Shown here: piece after piece, positions 1-8,885 of the stretch | Layout of the letters: each line of letters begins with the position of its first letter | How positions within the stretch are numbered: the first letter of the stretch is position 1 | From: Spirochaetota bacterium | GTDB taxonomy: Bacteria > Spirochaetota > UBA4802 > JAKQUI01 | Assembly: GCA_029562645.1 (NCBI GenBank) | Contig: JAKQUI010000072.1 | Location: 55,646-119,645, forward strand | Direction: 5' to 3' | DNA length: 64,000 nt | Made by a program: the position numbers and the translations under genes | The notes under the pieces: generated by a model | Seen by the model: only the letters and a program-made list of their open reading frames with translations | Database searches by the model: none | What the model was told of the DNA's origin: nothing

Positions 1-1094
1 GGTTTGGATTGTTCCGCGTATGGAATACCGACGGAATACGTCTCCCGGCGGGCCTGGCACGGACGGGCATATTTGTTGGGAATCGAGAGATCGTATGCGG
101 CGTCGACGTCCACCGAGAGGTTCCGCCGCACCGTTGCCCGATACGCAAGTCGTGCGATCGAATAGATCGTGTTTTTCCCGAATCGTTTGTCGAAGGCTGC
201 GGCAAGCGCGACAGGATCGACACTGCCCGCGGGGAATTCGGCGTAGGCCTCGACGGTCTCCCAGTCCTTCAGCGGGCGCTCGATGGCGGCGCTCACCTCT
301 GCGCCGCGGACCTCGGTTTTAAGCTTCGTCGCCGTATAGAAACGGTGCGGTTTCGCGGGAACGATGACGACCTCGCAGCGCGCGGCCGAGGCGGCGTCCG
401 GGAAGCGAATGGTTATCGCGCCCTGCGGCAGCGGGCGGCCAAGGTTCATCCGCCAGGCGAGCACGGGCCCCGCGGCGTAGGGGAGCACAATCCCATCGAG
501 CCGATACGACAGGGTGAAGGTCTGCTCCTTCTGGAGTTTTGTGTTCGGGTTGCCGACCTGGAAGTATCGCGCATTTGAATAGGTCACGCTTCCGGTGGTG
601 GTGCTCACAGTGTCGGCGGCGATGAGGCCGGTATACTGCTCGTCCGGCACCAGCGACCGGGTTATTCCGTTCGCCGGTGAGGCAAGCATCACACTGAGCG
701 TCTCCGATACGGTCACGGATCCGTCACGCGCGATAGCGAGAACGGCCGTATAGGACTTCATTGAATAATCGAGCGAATAGGTCGTTGTGGGCAGCGACAC
801 GGGTCTCGCGGTGGGGGTCGATGAGCGTCGGGCGCCGGAGCTGTACGGCACGTACGGCGTTGTGCTGCGCGTGCTCGGTGATGACGATCGATACGTGGAG
901 CTGCTGCTCGAGGAGCGCGAGCTGGAAGACCGTGAGGAGCTCGATGAACGCGAGCTTGACGAGCTCGAGCGATAGCTTCCCCCGCGTCCGGCGCGCGCGT
1001 CGGCGTCATCGGAGAAGATGGTAAAATCCGCCACGAGGCACAGGGCGCAAATGGCGGCAACGATGGATCGTCGTGACAAGCTGCTAATCGACAT
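1..1094 (-). CDS. DUF2207-type secreted/membrane protein, Ser-rich linker (partial, C-terminus outside window)
   Basis: This frame is open on the minus strand from an ATG at 1094 to the window edge, so the C-terminus is missing (364 codons seen). The start follows an AGGAG ribosome site. An N-terminal hydrophobic signal segment (about residues 9-25) is followed by about 40 residues made almost only of Ser and Arg (residues 40-75). A beta-rich domain then begins near residue 105. Its pattern, DGSVTVSETLSV followed by GITRSLVPDEQY, matches the N-terminal part of DUF2207 (YciQ-like) proteins, which sit outside the membrane ahead of C-terminal membrane helices. Those helices would lie beyond the edge. 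The cellular role of DUF2207 proteins is unknown. Family assignment is moderately sure; the Ser/Arg run is unusual. Confidence 0.7.
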   Translation of the reverse strand, partial: MSISSLSRRSIVAAICALCLVADFTIFSDDADARAGRGGSYRSSSSSSRSSSSSRSSSSRSSSSSSTYRSSSPSTRSTTPYVPYSSGARRSSTPTARPVSLPTTTYSLDYSMKSYTAVLAIARDGSVTVSETLSVMLASPANGITRSLVPDEQYTGLIAADTVSTTTGSVTYSNARYFQVGNPNTKLQKEQTFTLSYRLDGIVLPYAAGPVLAWRMNLGRPLPQGAITIRFPDAASAARCEVVIVPAKPHRFYTATKLKTEVRGAEVSAAIERPLKDWETVEAYAEFPAGSVDPVALAAAFDKRFGKNTIYSIARLAYRATVRRNLSVDVDAAYDLSIPNKYARPCQARRETYSVGIPYAEQSK

Positions 1095-1191
1095 GATCCG
1101 CTCCTTTTCGTTGGCGATGGCAAATCATACCGATTATATCGGCGATATGTCAATTAGGAAAAAATGGGGACCCGTGGGCCGGACGCGCCGA

Positions 1192-1692
1192 TCAGCGGTC
1201 CGGGAGGAGTTTGATGGCGTCTTCGAGCCTCCGGAGCGTCTCGGGCGTTTCGCCCACGGCCTCGAACACAATCATCCCCTTTTCGTTGACCAGAAATACC
1301 GCGGGCACCTTGAGGGACGGAATGTATCGCTTCGCGGTTTCCTGATAGATGTCGAACACGCACTCGTCGGCGATGTTCAACGCGTCGAGGAACGGCTGCG
1401 CCACGCTTTTGCCCTCCTTGTCGATGCTCACGAAGAGCACGCCCACCCTCTTCCGGTCGCGATAGGCGGCGGCGAGTTTGGAGAGCTCGGGCATCTCCCG
1501 CTTGCAGGGAACGCAATAGGTGGCCCAGAACGAGACGATGACATTCCCCTTCTTCATCAGCGCGCTGAGCGTGACGAGCTGGTTGTTGCGGTTGAGGAGC
1601 GCGAAGCCCTGCGCCCTGCGCGGAGAGGCGGCGAGCGGCAGCGCGATCAGAATGATACATATAAAGAGAATACCGACGATGCGCGTTTTCAT
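1192..1692 (-). CDS. TlpA/ResA-like thioredoxin-fold protein, secreted
   Basis: A 166-residue protein with an N-terminal signal or anchor helix (residues 4-22) and a thioredoxin fold. The redox motif WATYCVPC at residues 56-63 supplies the CxxC pair (Cys60, Cys63). A cis-Pro loop is seen in SLKVPAVFLV near residue 130. TlpA/ResA proteins act outside the cytoplasmic membrane, reducing disulfides for example during cytochrome c maturation or in redox repair. No cytochrome maturation genes are adjacent, so the partner is unknown. GGAGGAA lies eight bases before the ATG. Family call is strong; substrate is not determined. Confidence 0.88.
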   Translation of the reverse strand: MKTRIVGILFICIILIALPLAASPRRAQGFALLNRNNQLVTLSALMKKGNVIVSFWATYCVPCKREMPELSKLAAAYRDRKRVGVLFVSIDKEGKSVAQPFLDALNIADECVFDIYQETAKRYIPSLKVPAVFLVNEKGMIVFEAVGETPETLRRLEDAIKLLPDR

Positions 1693-1882
1693 GTCACGTT
1701 CCTCCGCTGTTCGCCGATATTTCCCTGTCCCGATGAATTTTTTGCAAGAAAGAAAATATGGTTGAGTTTATTCGCTATCGACGTATGCTTTTTATAAGCG
1801 TTGATGATGCCGCATACGCGGTGTGTTCCAGGGGCGCGGCATGAACGGACGTGTCTATTCATCGTAAGAAAGAGGAGCGCAT

Positions 1883-2893
1883 ATGGACCTTCACGAGGCG
1901 CAACAGACCGCGAATTGGACGCGCTACGTTCCCGGCCAGCGGCAGGGACATTACGAAAGTTTTTTTCTCAGGGCGAACCATCCCTCTCGACCGCTCGCCT
2001 TCTGGATCCGGTACACGATCTTCAGCCCGCACGAACATCCTGAGCGGGCGATGGGCGAGCTCTGGTCGGTCTTCTTCAATGGTGAGACCGGCGAGCATGT
2101 CGCGGCAAAGAAGGAGGTGCCGTTTTCCGAATGCTCATTTGCGCGGGACCGGCTGGAAGCGCGCGTGGGCGACGCTACTCTTGCCTCCGGACGTCTTCGG
2201 GGCGCCATCACTAACGCAAAGACGGGCGGGACCATCGAATGGGACCTGTCCTATGCCGGCGATCACACGCCCATCTTTTGGTTTCCGCTCAAGTTCTACA
2301 CCGGCGGTTTTCCCAAGGCGAAGGGGCTGGTGAGCCTCCCGCTGGCGTCATTTATGGGCAGCATCGTTATCAATGGCGCGACGGTCGCCATCGACTCTTG
2401 GGTGGGGAGCGAGAACCACAACTGGGGAATCAAGCACACGGACTACTATGCCTGGGGGCAGGTTGCCGGGTTCGACAATGCGCCCGGGAGCTTCCTCGAG
2501 CTCGCCACGGCGAAGATCAAGATCGGGCCGATATGGTCGCCGTTTTTCACGCCGATCGTGCTTCGACACGACGGACGCGAGTACGCGCTCAACGAACTGC
2601 ATACGCTGCTGTTTCGCGCGAGCTTCTCGTATTTCCATTGGAACGTTGCGACGCGCTCGACGGAAATCGATGTGCGCGGCGTGATCCGCGCGGAGGCGCG
2701 GGACTTCGTGTGCCTGCCGTACTACAATCCGCCCGGGGGCGTGAAGATGTGCCTCAACAGCAAGATCGCTTCGTGCGAGCTCGACGTAACGTTCAGGAGA
2801 ACGGGCGAACGGGTGCGGCTTGTGACGGCGCATCGGGCCGCCTTCGAGATCCTCACCGACAAGACCGATCACGGCCTGCTGCCGGCGGTGTAG
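1883..2893 (+). CDS. CrtC/tocopherol-cyclase-like lipocalin-fold protein
   Basis: A 336-residue soluble protein without a signal peptide. It is rich in aromatic beta-strand segments. The motif SWVGSENHNWG (about residues 171-181), followed by HTDYYAWGQ, resembles the conserved strand of the tocopherol cyclase/CrtC (hydroxyneurosporene synthase)/AttH lipocalin-like superfamily. Members bind or hydrate isoprenoids and other hydrophobic molecules. The exact reaction cannot be assigned. It is convergent with the aminopeptidase gene, with four bases between the stop codons. An AGAGGAG site precedes the ATG. A lipid- or isoprenoid-binding role is inferred from fold only. Confidence 0.6.
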   Translation: MDLHEAQQTANWTRYVPGQRQGHYESFFLRANHPSRPLAFWIRYTIFSPHEHPERAMGELWSVFFNGETGEHVAAKKEVPFSECSFARDRLEARVGDATLASGRLRGAITNAKTGGTIEWDLSYAGDHTPIFWFPLKFYTGGFPKAKGLVSLPLASFMGSIVINGATVAIDSWVGSENHNWGIKHTDYYAWGQVAGFDNAPGSFLELATAKIKIGPIWSPFFTPIVLRHDGREYALNELHTLLFRASFSYFHWNVATRSTEIDVRGVIRAEARDFVCLPYYNPPGGVKMCLNSKIASCELDVTFRRTGERVRLVTAHRAAFEILTDKTDHGLLPAV

Positions 2894-2897
2894 TCCG

Positions 2898-4100
2898 CTA
2901 GACCGCGAACATTCCGTTCTCGTAAATGACGGTCTTCCCGCCGCCCCGAAGCGCGGCCGTGACGCGCTTCTTCTCGGTATTCACCAGGTCCCAGTGGAGC
3001 GCGGAATCGTTAAAGCCCAGCGATGCCTTCGACGATTTCGTGAGCGTCGCCGGATCGCCGGCAAAGGCGTCCGCGTAGGAGCTGCCCAGCGCGATGTGGC
3101 AGTTCCCGTGGCGGCCGCCGAAGTTCTCGTCGAAAAGCGTGTCGGCCATAAAGCGGTCGATCTTCGAGAAGCGGCGGTCCGTGAGGGAAAACTCGCCGAT
3201 CTGCGACGCGCCGCGGTCCATCGACAGCGTTTTTTTCACGAACGCCCCGCCCTTTTTCGCCGACACCCGCACCACGCGCCCCTTCTGGAACTCGAGGCGC
3301 ACGCCCTCCACGTAATTGCCGTTGCGGAAGGAGGCCTGGTCGGCGAAGTAGACGCCGCGCGCCTCGCGCCAGTCGGGCGAGGTGAATATCTCGAACGAAG
3401 GGATGTTGCGCCCGCTCACGCCGATGAACCGCCGCTTCTCGCCGAACCGGATGGTCAAATCGCACGAGGCGCTCTCCACGGTGACACTCTCGATCGGGAG
3501 CGCGTTCAGGCGCTTTTTGATGCCGTTCACGTCGGCGTAGATGCGGTTCCATCGCCCGACGGGGTCCCGGTCGCCGAGGAAGCAGGCCTTCGCGACCTGC
3601 GCGGCGTATTCCCGGAGGGACAGCTGCGCCTGGTCCGCGAGCGCCCGCGTGGGATAGGTGCACAGCGTCCAGGTGAACGCTCCGGCGTCCTCCCGCGTGT
3701 TCGCGATGTCGCGCAACGGCTTGCGGGAGATGGTGAACTCGTTGATTCGCTGTGTGTCGATGCTCTTGAGATGCGTCAGCGACGACGGCGCGTGGAGGTA
3801 GATGTTGCCGCTGATCCGCGCGTAGAGGTCCATGTCGAAGGGGGCCAGGAAGCGCCGCTGCGCCGCATCGGAGAGCGAGAAGAAGCTCTTCTCCATGGAC
3901 GGGCCCGGCATGGCGCGAACGACCACGTTGCGGCGCTGTGCGATCAGTCGGGCGTACAACGTCTCGAGAAGGGGCAGCGCCTCGAGATCGTACCGGACCA
4001 GGATGAGGTCGTACGGCTTGAATGGCTTCTTCCGCGCGACGGTGAGGCCCCAGATGAGCACGTCGGCGTATCGTTCCAGTTGCGGTCGGGTAAAGGGCAT
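2898..4100 (-). CDS. M29-family metallo-aminopeptidase
   Basis: Removes N-terminal amino acids from peptides; family M29 (AmpS/aminopeptidase T) uses two divalent metals. The family signatures are in the C-terminal half: GRNIPSFEIFTSPD, SQIGEFSLTDRRFSKID, DENFGGRHGNCHIALGSSY and a final HWDLV. These supply the Glu, His, Tyr and Asp metal and catalytic residues. The length of 400 residues is normal for the family. I chose the ATG at 4100 (MPFTRPQLERYAD) rather than an upstream in-frame ATG because GGAGGAA sits just before it and family proteins start at this helix. No signal peptide is present, so it should act in the cytoplasm. Confidence 0.88.
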   Translation of the reverse strand: MPFTRPQLERYADVLIWGLTVARKKPFKPYDLILVRYDLEALPLLETLYARLIAQRRNVVVRAMPGPSMEKSFFSLSDAAQRRFLAPFDMDLYARISGNIYLHAPSSLTHLKSIDTQRINEFTISRKPLRDIANTREDAGAFTWTLCTYPTRALADQAQLSLREYAAQVAKACFLGDRDPVGRWNRIYADVNGIKKRLNALPIESVTVESASCDLTIRFGEKRRFIGVSGRNIPSFEIFTSPDWREARGVYFADQASFRNGNYVEGVRLEFQKGRVVRVSAKKGGAFVKKTLSMDRGASQIGEFSLTDRRFSKIDRFMADTLFDENFGGRHGNCHIALGSSYADAFAGDPATLTKSSKASLGFNDSALHWDLVNTEKKRVTAALRGGGKTVIYENGMFAV

Positions 4101-4227
4101 GGTTCCTCCATGACGGCGGTATCGTGATGCCACACGGCGTCATCACCCTCGACGGCGCGCCGTCTTTTTTCAATTCTTTTTACGTCCCGTCGCTGCGCTC
4201 CCCGCCGGCGGGACCGCCCAAATGAAA

Positions 4228-4249
4228 CGGCGGCCCGGTGGGGCCGCCG
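4228..4249 (-). terminator. Intrinsic terminator of the LPP20/FlgT-like lipoprotein gene
   Basis: A perfect 9-bp GC stem (CGGCGGCCC/GGGCCGCCG) with a 4-base loop lies 37 bases past the stop of the lipoprotein gene. On the minus strand it is followed by TTTCATTT, a modest U-tract. Confidence 0.6.
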
Positions 4250-4285
4250 CATCGTACATCCGTCTTCGTGTTGATTGCGCCCGCG

Positions 4286-5533
4286 CTATTTGAGCGCTTT
4301 CGCGCCAAGCATCACCTTGTTGGGGAACTGCTCGTTCACGGTGATATCGAAGCCGATGGCCCTCGATTTCGCCTGGAGCTCCTGCACGAGCTGGTCGGTC
4401 TTCCCGGCGAAGATCACCTGGATCTTCGTCTGGATGCCGCTCTGGCCCTTGAGGTTCGCTTCCTTCACGCCGCGGATGCGCCCTTTCAGCTCGCTGCGGA
4501 ACTTGGTGGCCGCGGTATTGTCCAGGCCGGTCACGGTCATGTTGATCTCGCGCTCGGTGGCGGCGCGGAGGAACTTCTTGGTGATCTGGTTCATGAACGG
4601 GCCGGACTTGAACTTGCCGTCATCGTCCTCGTCTTCCTTTCCGAGGATCTGCTGCAGGCAGCGCTGGATGGCGGTCTTGGACGCGGTCTCGGACTCGATG
4701 TGGAGGCCGGGGGCGTTCGCGCTGGTGCTGGCCAGGATGTTCCCGGTGTACACGTCGATCGCCTTCACGTTGATGATGGCCGACTTCGATTTCATGTTCT
4801 TGGAAACGCGGGCCATCGCATGTGACTGGTCCTTCGTCTCGGCGGTCCCGACGATCACGACCTCGGCGCCGATGTCCTTACGGTCGAGGAGGAGGTGCTG
4901 GACGCTGGGATCGATGCGCCCCGCCATCGCCTTGCTGATGGCCGAGCGGTCCTGGCGCATGAGCTGCTGGGTCATCGCGGCGTCGACGAACTCAAAGCCC
5001 GCCTTGCCCATGATCTCCATCATGGTCAGCTCGGTCACGGTGAAGCCCGGCTCGTTGGCCTTCCCCTCGAAGCGCTCGCGGATCAGCACCATGAACTTGG
5101 GACGGCCGTAATTGCGTATGGTGGAGGCGATGGTGTCGTTGACCGCCTGGGGATACACGCAGCCCTTGATGGTCATCACGAAGGCGCCCTGCTCGGGGCC
5201 CTCCTTGAGGACCTTCACGTCCTTGACCATGCCGCTGGAGCGGGCCTCGACGATGGAGGCGACCAGCGCGAAATCCTCGGCGACCGAGGTCCCGGAAACG
5301 ACCTGGCCGAGCTTCGCCTTGACGAGAAAGTTCATCGCCTCATCGAGGGCGCGGTCGCGCGCCATGGAGACGTCGTTATCGTAAATCTGCGCATAGCCGG
5401 TCCCTTCGCCGCAGAGCTCGTCACGCGTGCTCCCGGCGTCCTTCCCGCCGTCCTTTTTCTGCCCGGTGCCGCACGAGAGCAGGGCTACCGTCGCAAAAAG
5501 AACGACGTACAGTGTCCATTTCTTCGCTTTCAT
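4286..5533 (-). CDS. LPP20/FlgT-N-like lipoprotein
   Basis: A 415-residue predicted lipoprotein: hydrophobic start and lipobox LLSC (Cys21), then a Lys/Asp/Gly-rich linker. Residues 40-130 (GTGYAQIYDND, then ARDRALDEAM with alternating Ala, and VKVLKEGPEQGAFVMTIKGCVYP) fit the LPP20/FlgT N-terminal fold seen in outer-membrane-associated proteins. A second alpha/beta part (residues 140-290) resembles CsgG/LpoB-type domains (EVVIVGTAETKD, INVKAIDVYTGNILAS). The function is unknown; no flagellar genes are nearby. AAGGAG precedes the ATG by eight bases, and a promoter and a terminator bracket the gene, so it is probably monocistronic. Confidence 0.65.
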   Translation of the reverse strand: MKAKKWTLYVVLFATVALLSCGTGQKKDGGKDAGSTRDELCGEGTGYAQIYDNDVSMARDRALDEAMNFLVKAKLGQVVSGTSVAEDFALVASIVEARSSGMVKDVKVLKEGPEQGAFVMTIKGCVYPQAVNDTIASTIRNYGRPKFMVLIRERFEGKANEPGFTVTELTMMEIMGKAGFEFVDAAMTQQLMRQDRSAISKAMAGRIDPSVQHLLLDRKDIGAEVVIVGTAETKDQSHAMARVSKNMKSKSAIINVKAIDVYTGNILASTSANAPGLHIESETASKTAIQRCLQQILGKEDEDDDGKFKSGPFMNQITKKFLRAATEREINMTVTGLDNTAATKFRSELKGRIRGVKEANLKGQSGIQTKIQVIFAGKTDQLVQELQAKSRAIGFDITVNEQFPNKVMLGAKALK

Positions 5534-5616
5534 GGGAAAACTCCTTGTCGATGATAATCAGCCGGCGCCCAGCGGGCCCGGCCGGTATGTGCTGATCCGC
5601 TCTTGGGAGCTTAAGT

Positions 5617-5644
5617 AGAATACAAAGAGTTCAAAAAACGTCAA
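5617..5644 (-). promoter_or_regulatory. Sigma70-like promoter of the lipoprotein gene
   Basis: On the minus strand TTGACG (5639-5644) and TATTCT (5617-5622) are separated by 16 bases. They lie about 85-110 bases upstream of the ATG at 5533. This is a pattern match only. Confidence 0.4.
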
Positions 5645-5723
5645 TTCATTTTTTGATTGCGCTCGTGGTCCAAATCGGCGGATATGTATATACCATACGC
5701 GCCTGATCGGTACACGTTCGCCC

Positions 5724-8700
5724 ATGGAAAAGAACATCCTGCAAACCATCAAGCTCGAGATCAGCAAGAACTTCAAGCTGATCCCCTACGAGCGGATCGC
5801 CTTCCACAAGATCCTGGCCATCCTGAGGACCGAAAACGGGATGAACGTGCTCGTGCGCGATCTCGCGGGCGATCCGCTGGTGCGCGAAAGCGCCATCGCC
5901 GCGCTCCGCGACTTCGAGAATCCCGCCGTCGCCGCCGCGCTTGCGCCGCTTCTGGACGCCGACACCAGCATGGCGGAAAAGATCACCATCCTCGACCACA
6001 TCGAGCGCCGGGGCTCCGTCGGGCACGCCGGCGAGATGATCGCATTCATCGAGGCGCACCGGGCGGACCAAAAGCTGGCGCCGGCCGTGCTCAAGGCCTT
6101 TGATGTCCTGCGCGCCGTCGGGGGCGATGATGACGGGGTGTACGACTTCTTTCTGCGCACGGCCCGCGACGCCGAGGGGGACATCGCCCTGCGCCGCGCC
6201 GCCGTTCTAGGGCTTTCCTCATTCCGAAGAGCGCTCGTCTACGAGGAGCTCCTCAAGGAGAACGCGCCCGGCGTCGCCCAGGCGGTATACCAGTCCATCG
6301 CGCGCTATTGCGAAAACTTCGCGCGGTCGGCCGCCGAGGATTCCGAGGACGAGCAGCTGTTCACCTACTCGTCCGAGAAGGAGGACGGGTCGATCCTGAA
6401 CATACGGGTGCTCTTAAGCAAGATGACGCCGCAGTTCGACGAGTATTCCGACGAGACCAAGGTCGCCTTCCTGGACGCGATGATCGCCTGCGCGCACCGC
6501 GAATTCCTCATCTACATCATGAAGGCGCTCACCTCGCGCAACCGCGCGCTCGTGATCATGGCGCTCCACCTGGTGCGCGCGCGGGTGCACCGCCTCGCCG
6601 ATCCCGACAAGCTGTTCCGCAACCTGATCGCGCTCTCGGTCGAAAGCGCGATCGAGAACGCCGTCATCGTGGAGATCTTCCAGCGCTTCTTCACCGGCAT
6701 GCAGGAGAACCGGAAGAACCTGCTCCTGCGCGACAAGCTCTTCAATTACATCGTGGTGACCCTGGAGACCTACTTCGAGACCTACCGCAAGGAGTTCATG
6801 GTGGCCGAGGTGGCGGAGAAGGACTTTCCCGAAAACTTCCGGCGCATCCGCCACTTCATCCTCGAGCGATTCACCCCCGAGCTCCGCCGCGCCCTCATCG
6901 CGTACCTCAAGAACGAGGACCGCACCGGCATCCATAAAATCATCGTGGCCATCGCGGGGTCGCTGCCGCATGTCTCGACCGAGGAGGGCGAGACCGTCGA
7001 GTTCCTCGTCGAGGTGCTCTTCGACAACGACCCGAAGGCGCGCGAGGTGTCGGCCGGACGCATCGAGTCGGTCAATTTCGAAAAGAAGTTTTTGCGCGAC
7101 CGCATCGTCCGGCTGCTGCGCATCATCGGGATCCTAGACATCGAGAACGCCGCGACCGCGCTGGTGAAGATGTTCAACTACGTGAAGAAGTATCCCGATC
7201 CCGAGATCCTGAACGAGGTCGGCGAGACGCTCTCGTACCTGAAGTACTCCTATATGCTAGGCGAGCTCGAGGTCGCGCTGGCCACCGAGAACACGGTCGA
7301 GCAGCGGCGCAGCATCCAGCTGCTGGCGCAGTTCTCCGACCAGCGCTCGCTCAACATCATGACCGACTTCATCAAGGACAAGATCGCGCAGAGCTCGCCG
7401 CTGACGGCGTCGATCCTGAACATTTTGCTCACGCGCGACCTGCGGGGCAATGTGGCCGCGGGACACATCTTCAGAAAAATCATCGAAGAAAACACCGATG
7501 CGGAGATCCGCCGGCTGGCCATCCAGTGCCTGGGCAAGTGCGGCAACGAGAGCGATATCGACTTTCTCAACGGGATCTTCTACACCCTGGGGCCGGGCGA
7601 CCCGAAGGAGGCCATCGTCCAGGCGATCGGCGCCATCACGGAGCTCACCGCGAACTTCAACCGCCGGCAGGTGATCAACTACCTGCAGGAATACCTCAAG
7701 GACCCGGGGATCAAGGTGCGGATCTACTCCTGCGCCGTGCTCATCCTGATGGGAAACAAGGGCGCCATCAAGATCATCCAGGACATGATGATCATCAAGA
7801 ACAAGCAGATCCAGCGGGAGATCCTGTCCATCGTGGGAAGCCTCCGCTCGGTCGAGTTCGCGTACTTCCTCATCTCGCTCATGAAGGAGGATTACGCGAT
7901 CAGCGACGACATCGTGCCCATCCTGAGTCTCCTGCCGCCTGAGGAGCTGCTCGAGATCGACCACTTCATCGTGAACCTGTTCAAGAAGTACGAGGTCCCC
8001 GACTCGCTCATCACCGACCGCTCGCACGCGGCCGGCACGGCGGAGGAGAAGGCGCTCTTCAAGCGGGTCGAATCCCAGGCGGTGACGATCCTGCGCGTCT
8101 CGATCCGCGGGTTCTCCGAACTGGCCGGCCGCCTCAAGCTCGCCGACCTCATCATGCTGCACACCGTGCTCAACGCGTACGCGATCGCCCCCATCCAGGC
8201 GGGGCGGGGCGTGGTGAGCCGCATGTGCGAGGGGATCGTCGTCGCTTATTTCCCCGACCCGCTTGCGGCGTCGAGTGCGGCCATGACAATCCTCTCGAAC
8301 CTGCGCGAGTTCAACCGCAACCAGTCGCTTCACAACGCCATCGCCATCGAGGCGCAGCTGATGACCGACACCGCGAAGATCATCCAGGGCGAGGTGCTCA
8401 GCGCATCGGCGTACCGCATCGAGTCGATGACCACGGCGGGACTGGCCAACCGCATTCTCTTCGACGAGGCGACCGGACGCGCGATCGAGAACGCCTTCCA
8501 CGCCGAGCGCATGCCGGGCGACATCTTCTCGGCCCGCGGGTCGATCGGCGCGTTTTATGAGCTCGTGTCGCCGAGAAACTTTCTTGACGCGGCCGAGTCG
8601 ATGATTCAGAAGTTGCAGAAGATCGAGCAGTCCCGCCAGGAACTGCAGATGCAGATCGACCTGGAGCTGAAGAAGCACAAGCAGGAGCAGCGCTCGCCCA

Positions 8701-8885
8701 CCGCGATCGCCTACGCGCAGATGCTCGACGGCTTCGGGAAGATACTCAAATCGGAACTCGAGGAGGTGAACAAATACGTCCAGAAGCGTTCTCTCGACCG
8801 CGATCTTATCGGCACCGTCGGAAAGATGCTCCAGAACATCCACAAGCGCTATATTGTCGAAACCTCGAAGATCGTCATAAAATAA
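5724..8885 (+). CDS. HEAT-repeat protein with C-terminal degenerate nucleotide-cyclase domain
   Basis: A 1053-residue soluble protein. Residues about 30-770 are alpha-helical HEAT/armadillo-like repeats (for example VRESAIAALRDFENPAVAAALAPLL and IRRLAIQCLGKCGNESDIDFL), a scaffold for protein binding. Residues about 785-945 resemble a class III adenylyl/guanylyl cyclase: LRVSIRGFSELAGRL, then VVSRMCEGIVVAYFPDP, then SASAYRIESMTTAGLANRILFDEAT. The two metal-binding Asp positions are Ser793 and Gly837, so catalysis is unlikely and a regulatory pseudo-cyclase is inferred. The C-terminal 110 residues are coiled coil. It runs directly into the barrel gene, whose frame overlaps its stop codon. Confidence 0.75.
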   Translation: MEKNILQTIKLEISKNFKLIPYERIAFHKILAILRTENGMNVLVRDLAGDPLVRESAIAALRDFENPAVAAALAPLLDADTSMAEKITILDHIERRGSVGHAGEMIAFIEAHRADQKLAPAVLKAFDVLRAVGGDDDGVYDFFLRTARDAEGDIALRRAAVLGLSSFRRALVYEELLKENAPGVAQAVYQSIARYCENFARSAAEDSEDEQLFTYSSEKEDGSILNIRVLLSKMTPQFDEYSDETKVAFLDAMIACAHREFLIYIMKALTSRNRALVIMALHLVRARVHRLADPDKLFRNLIALSVESAIENAVIVEIFQRFFTGMQENRKNLLLRDKLFNYIVVTLETYFETYRKEFMVAEVAEKDFPENFRRIRHFILERFTPELRRALIAYLKNEDRTGIHKIIVAIAGSLPHVSTEEGETVEFLVEVLFDNDPKAREVSAGRIESVNFEKKFLRDRIVRLLRIIGILDIENAATALVKMFNYVKKYPDPEILNEVGETLSYLKYSYMLGELEVALATENTVEQRRSIQLLAQFSDQRSLNIMTDFIKDKIAQSSPLTASILNILLTRDLRGNVAAGHIFRKIIEENTDAEIRRLAIQCLGKCGNESDIDFLNGIFYTLGPGDPKEAIVQAIGAITELTANFNRRQVINYLQEYLKDPGIKVRIYSCAVLILMGNKGAIKIIQDMMIIKNKQIQREILSIVGSLRSVEFAYFLISLMKEDYAISDDIVPILSLLPPEELLEIDHFIVNLFKKYEVPDSLITDRSHAAGTAEEKALFKRVESQAVTILRVSIRGFSELAGRLKLADLIMLHTVLNAYAIAPIQAGRGVVSRMCEGIVVAYFPDPLAASSAAMTILSNLREFNRNQSLHNAIAIEAQLMTDTAKIIQGEVLSASAYRIESMTTAGLANRILFDEATGRAIENAFHAERMPGDIFSARGSIGAFYELVSPRNFLDAAESMIQKLQKIEQSRQELQMQIDLELKKHKQEQRSPTAIAYAQMLDGFGKILKSELEEVNKYVQKRSLDRDLIGTVGKMLQNIHKRYIVETSKIVIK

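Noticed and set aside
9..578. Plus-strand frame of 189 codons
   Set aside because: Opposite-strand shadow of the DUF2207 gene; Arg/Gly-rich composition and no ribosome site.
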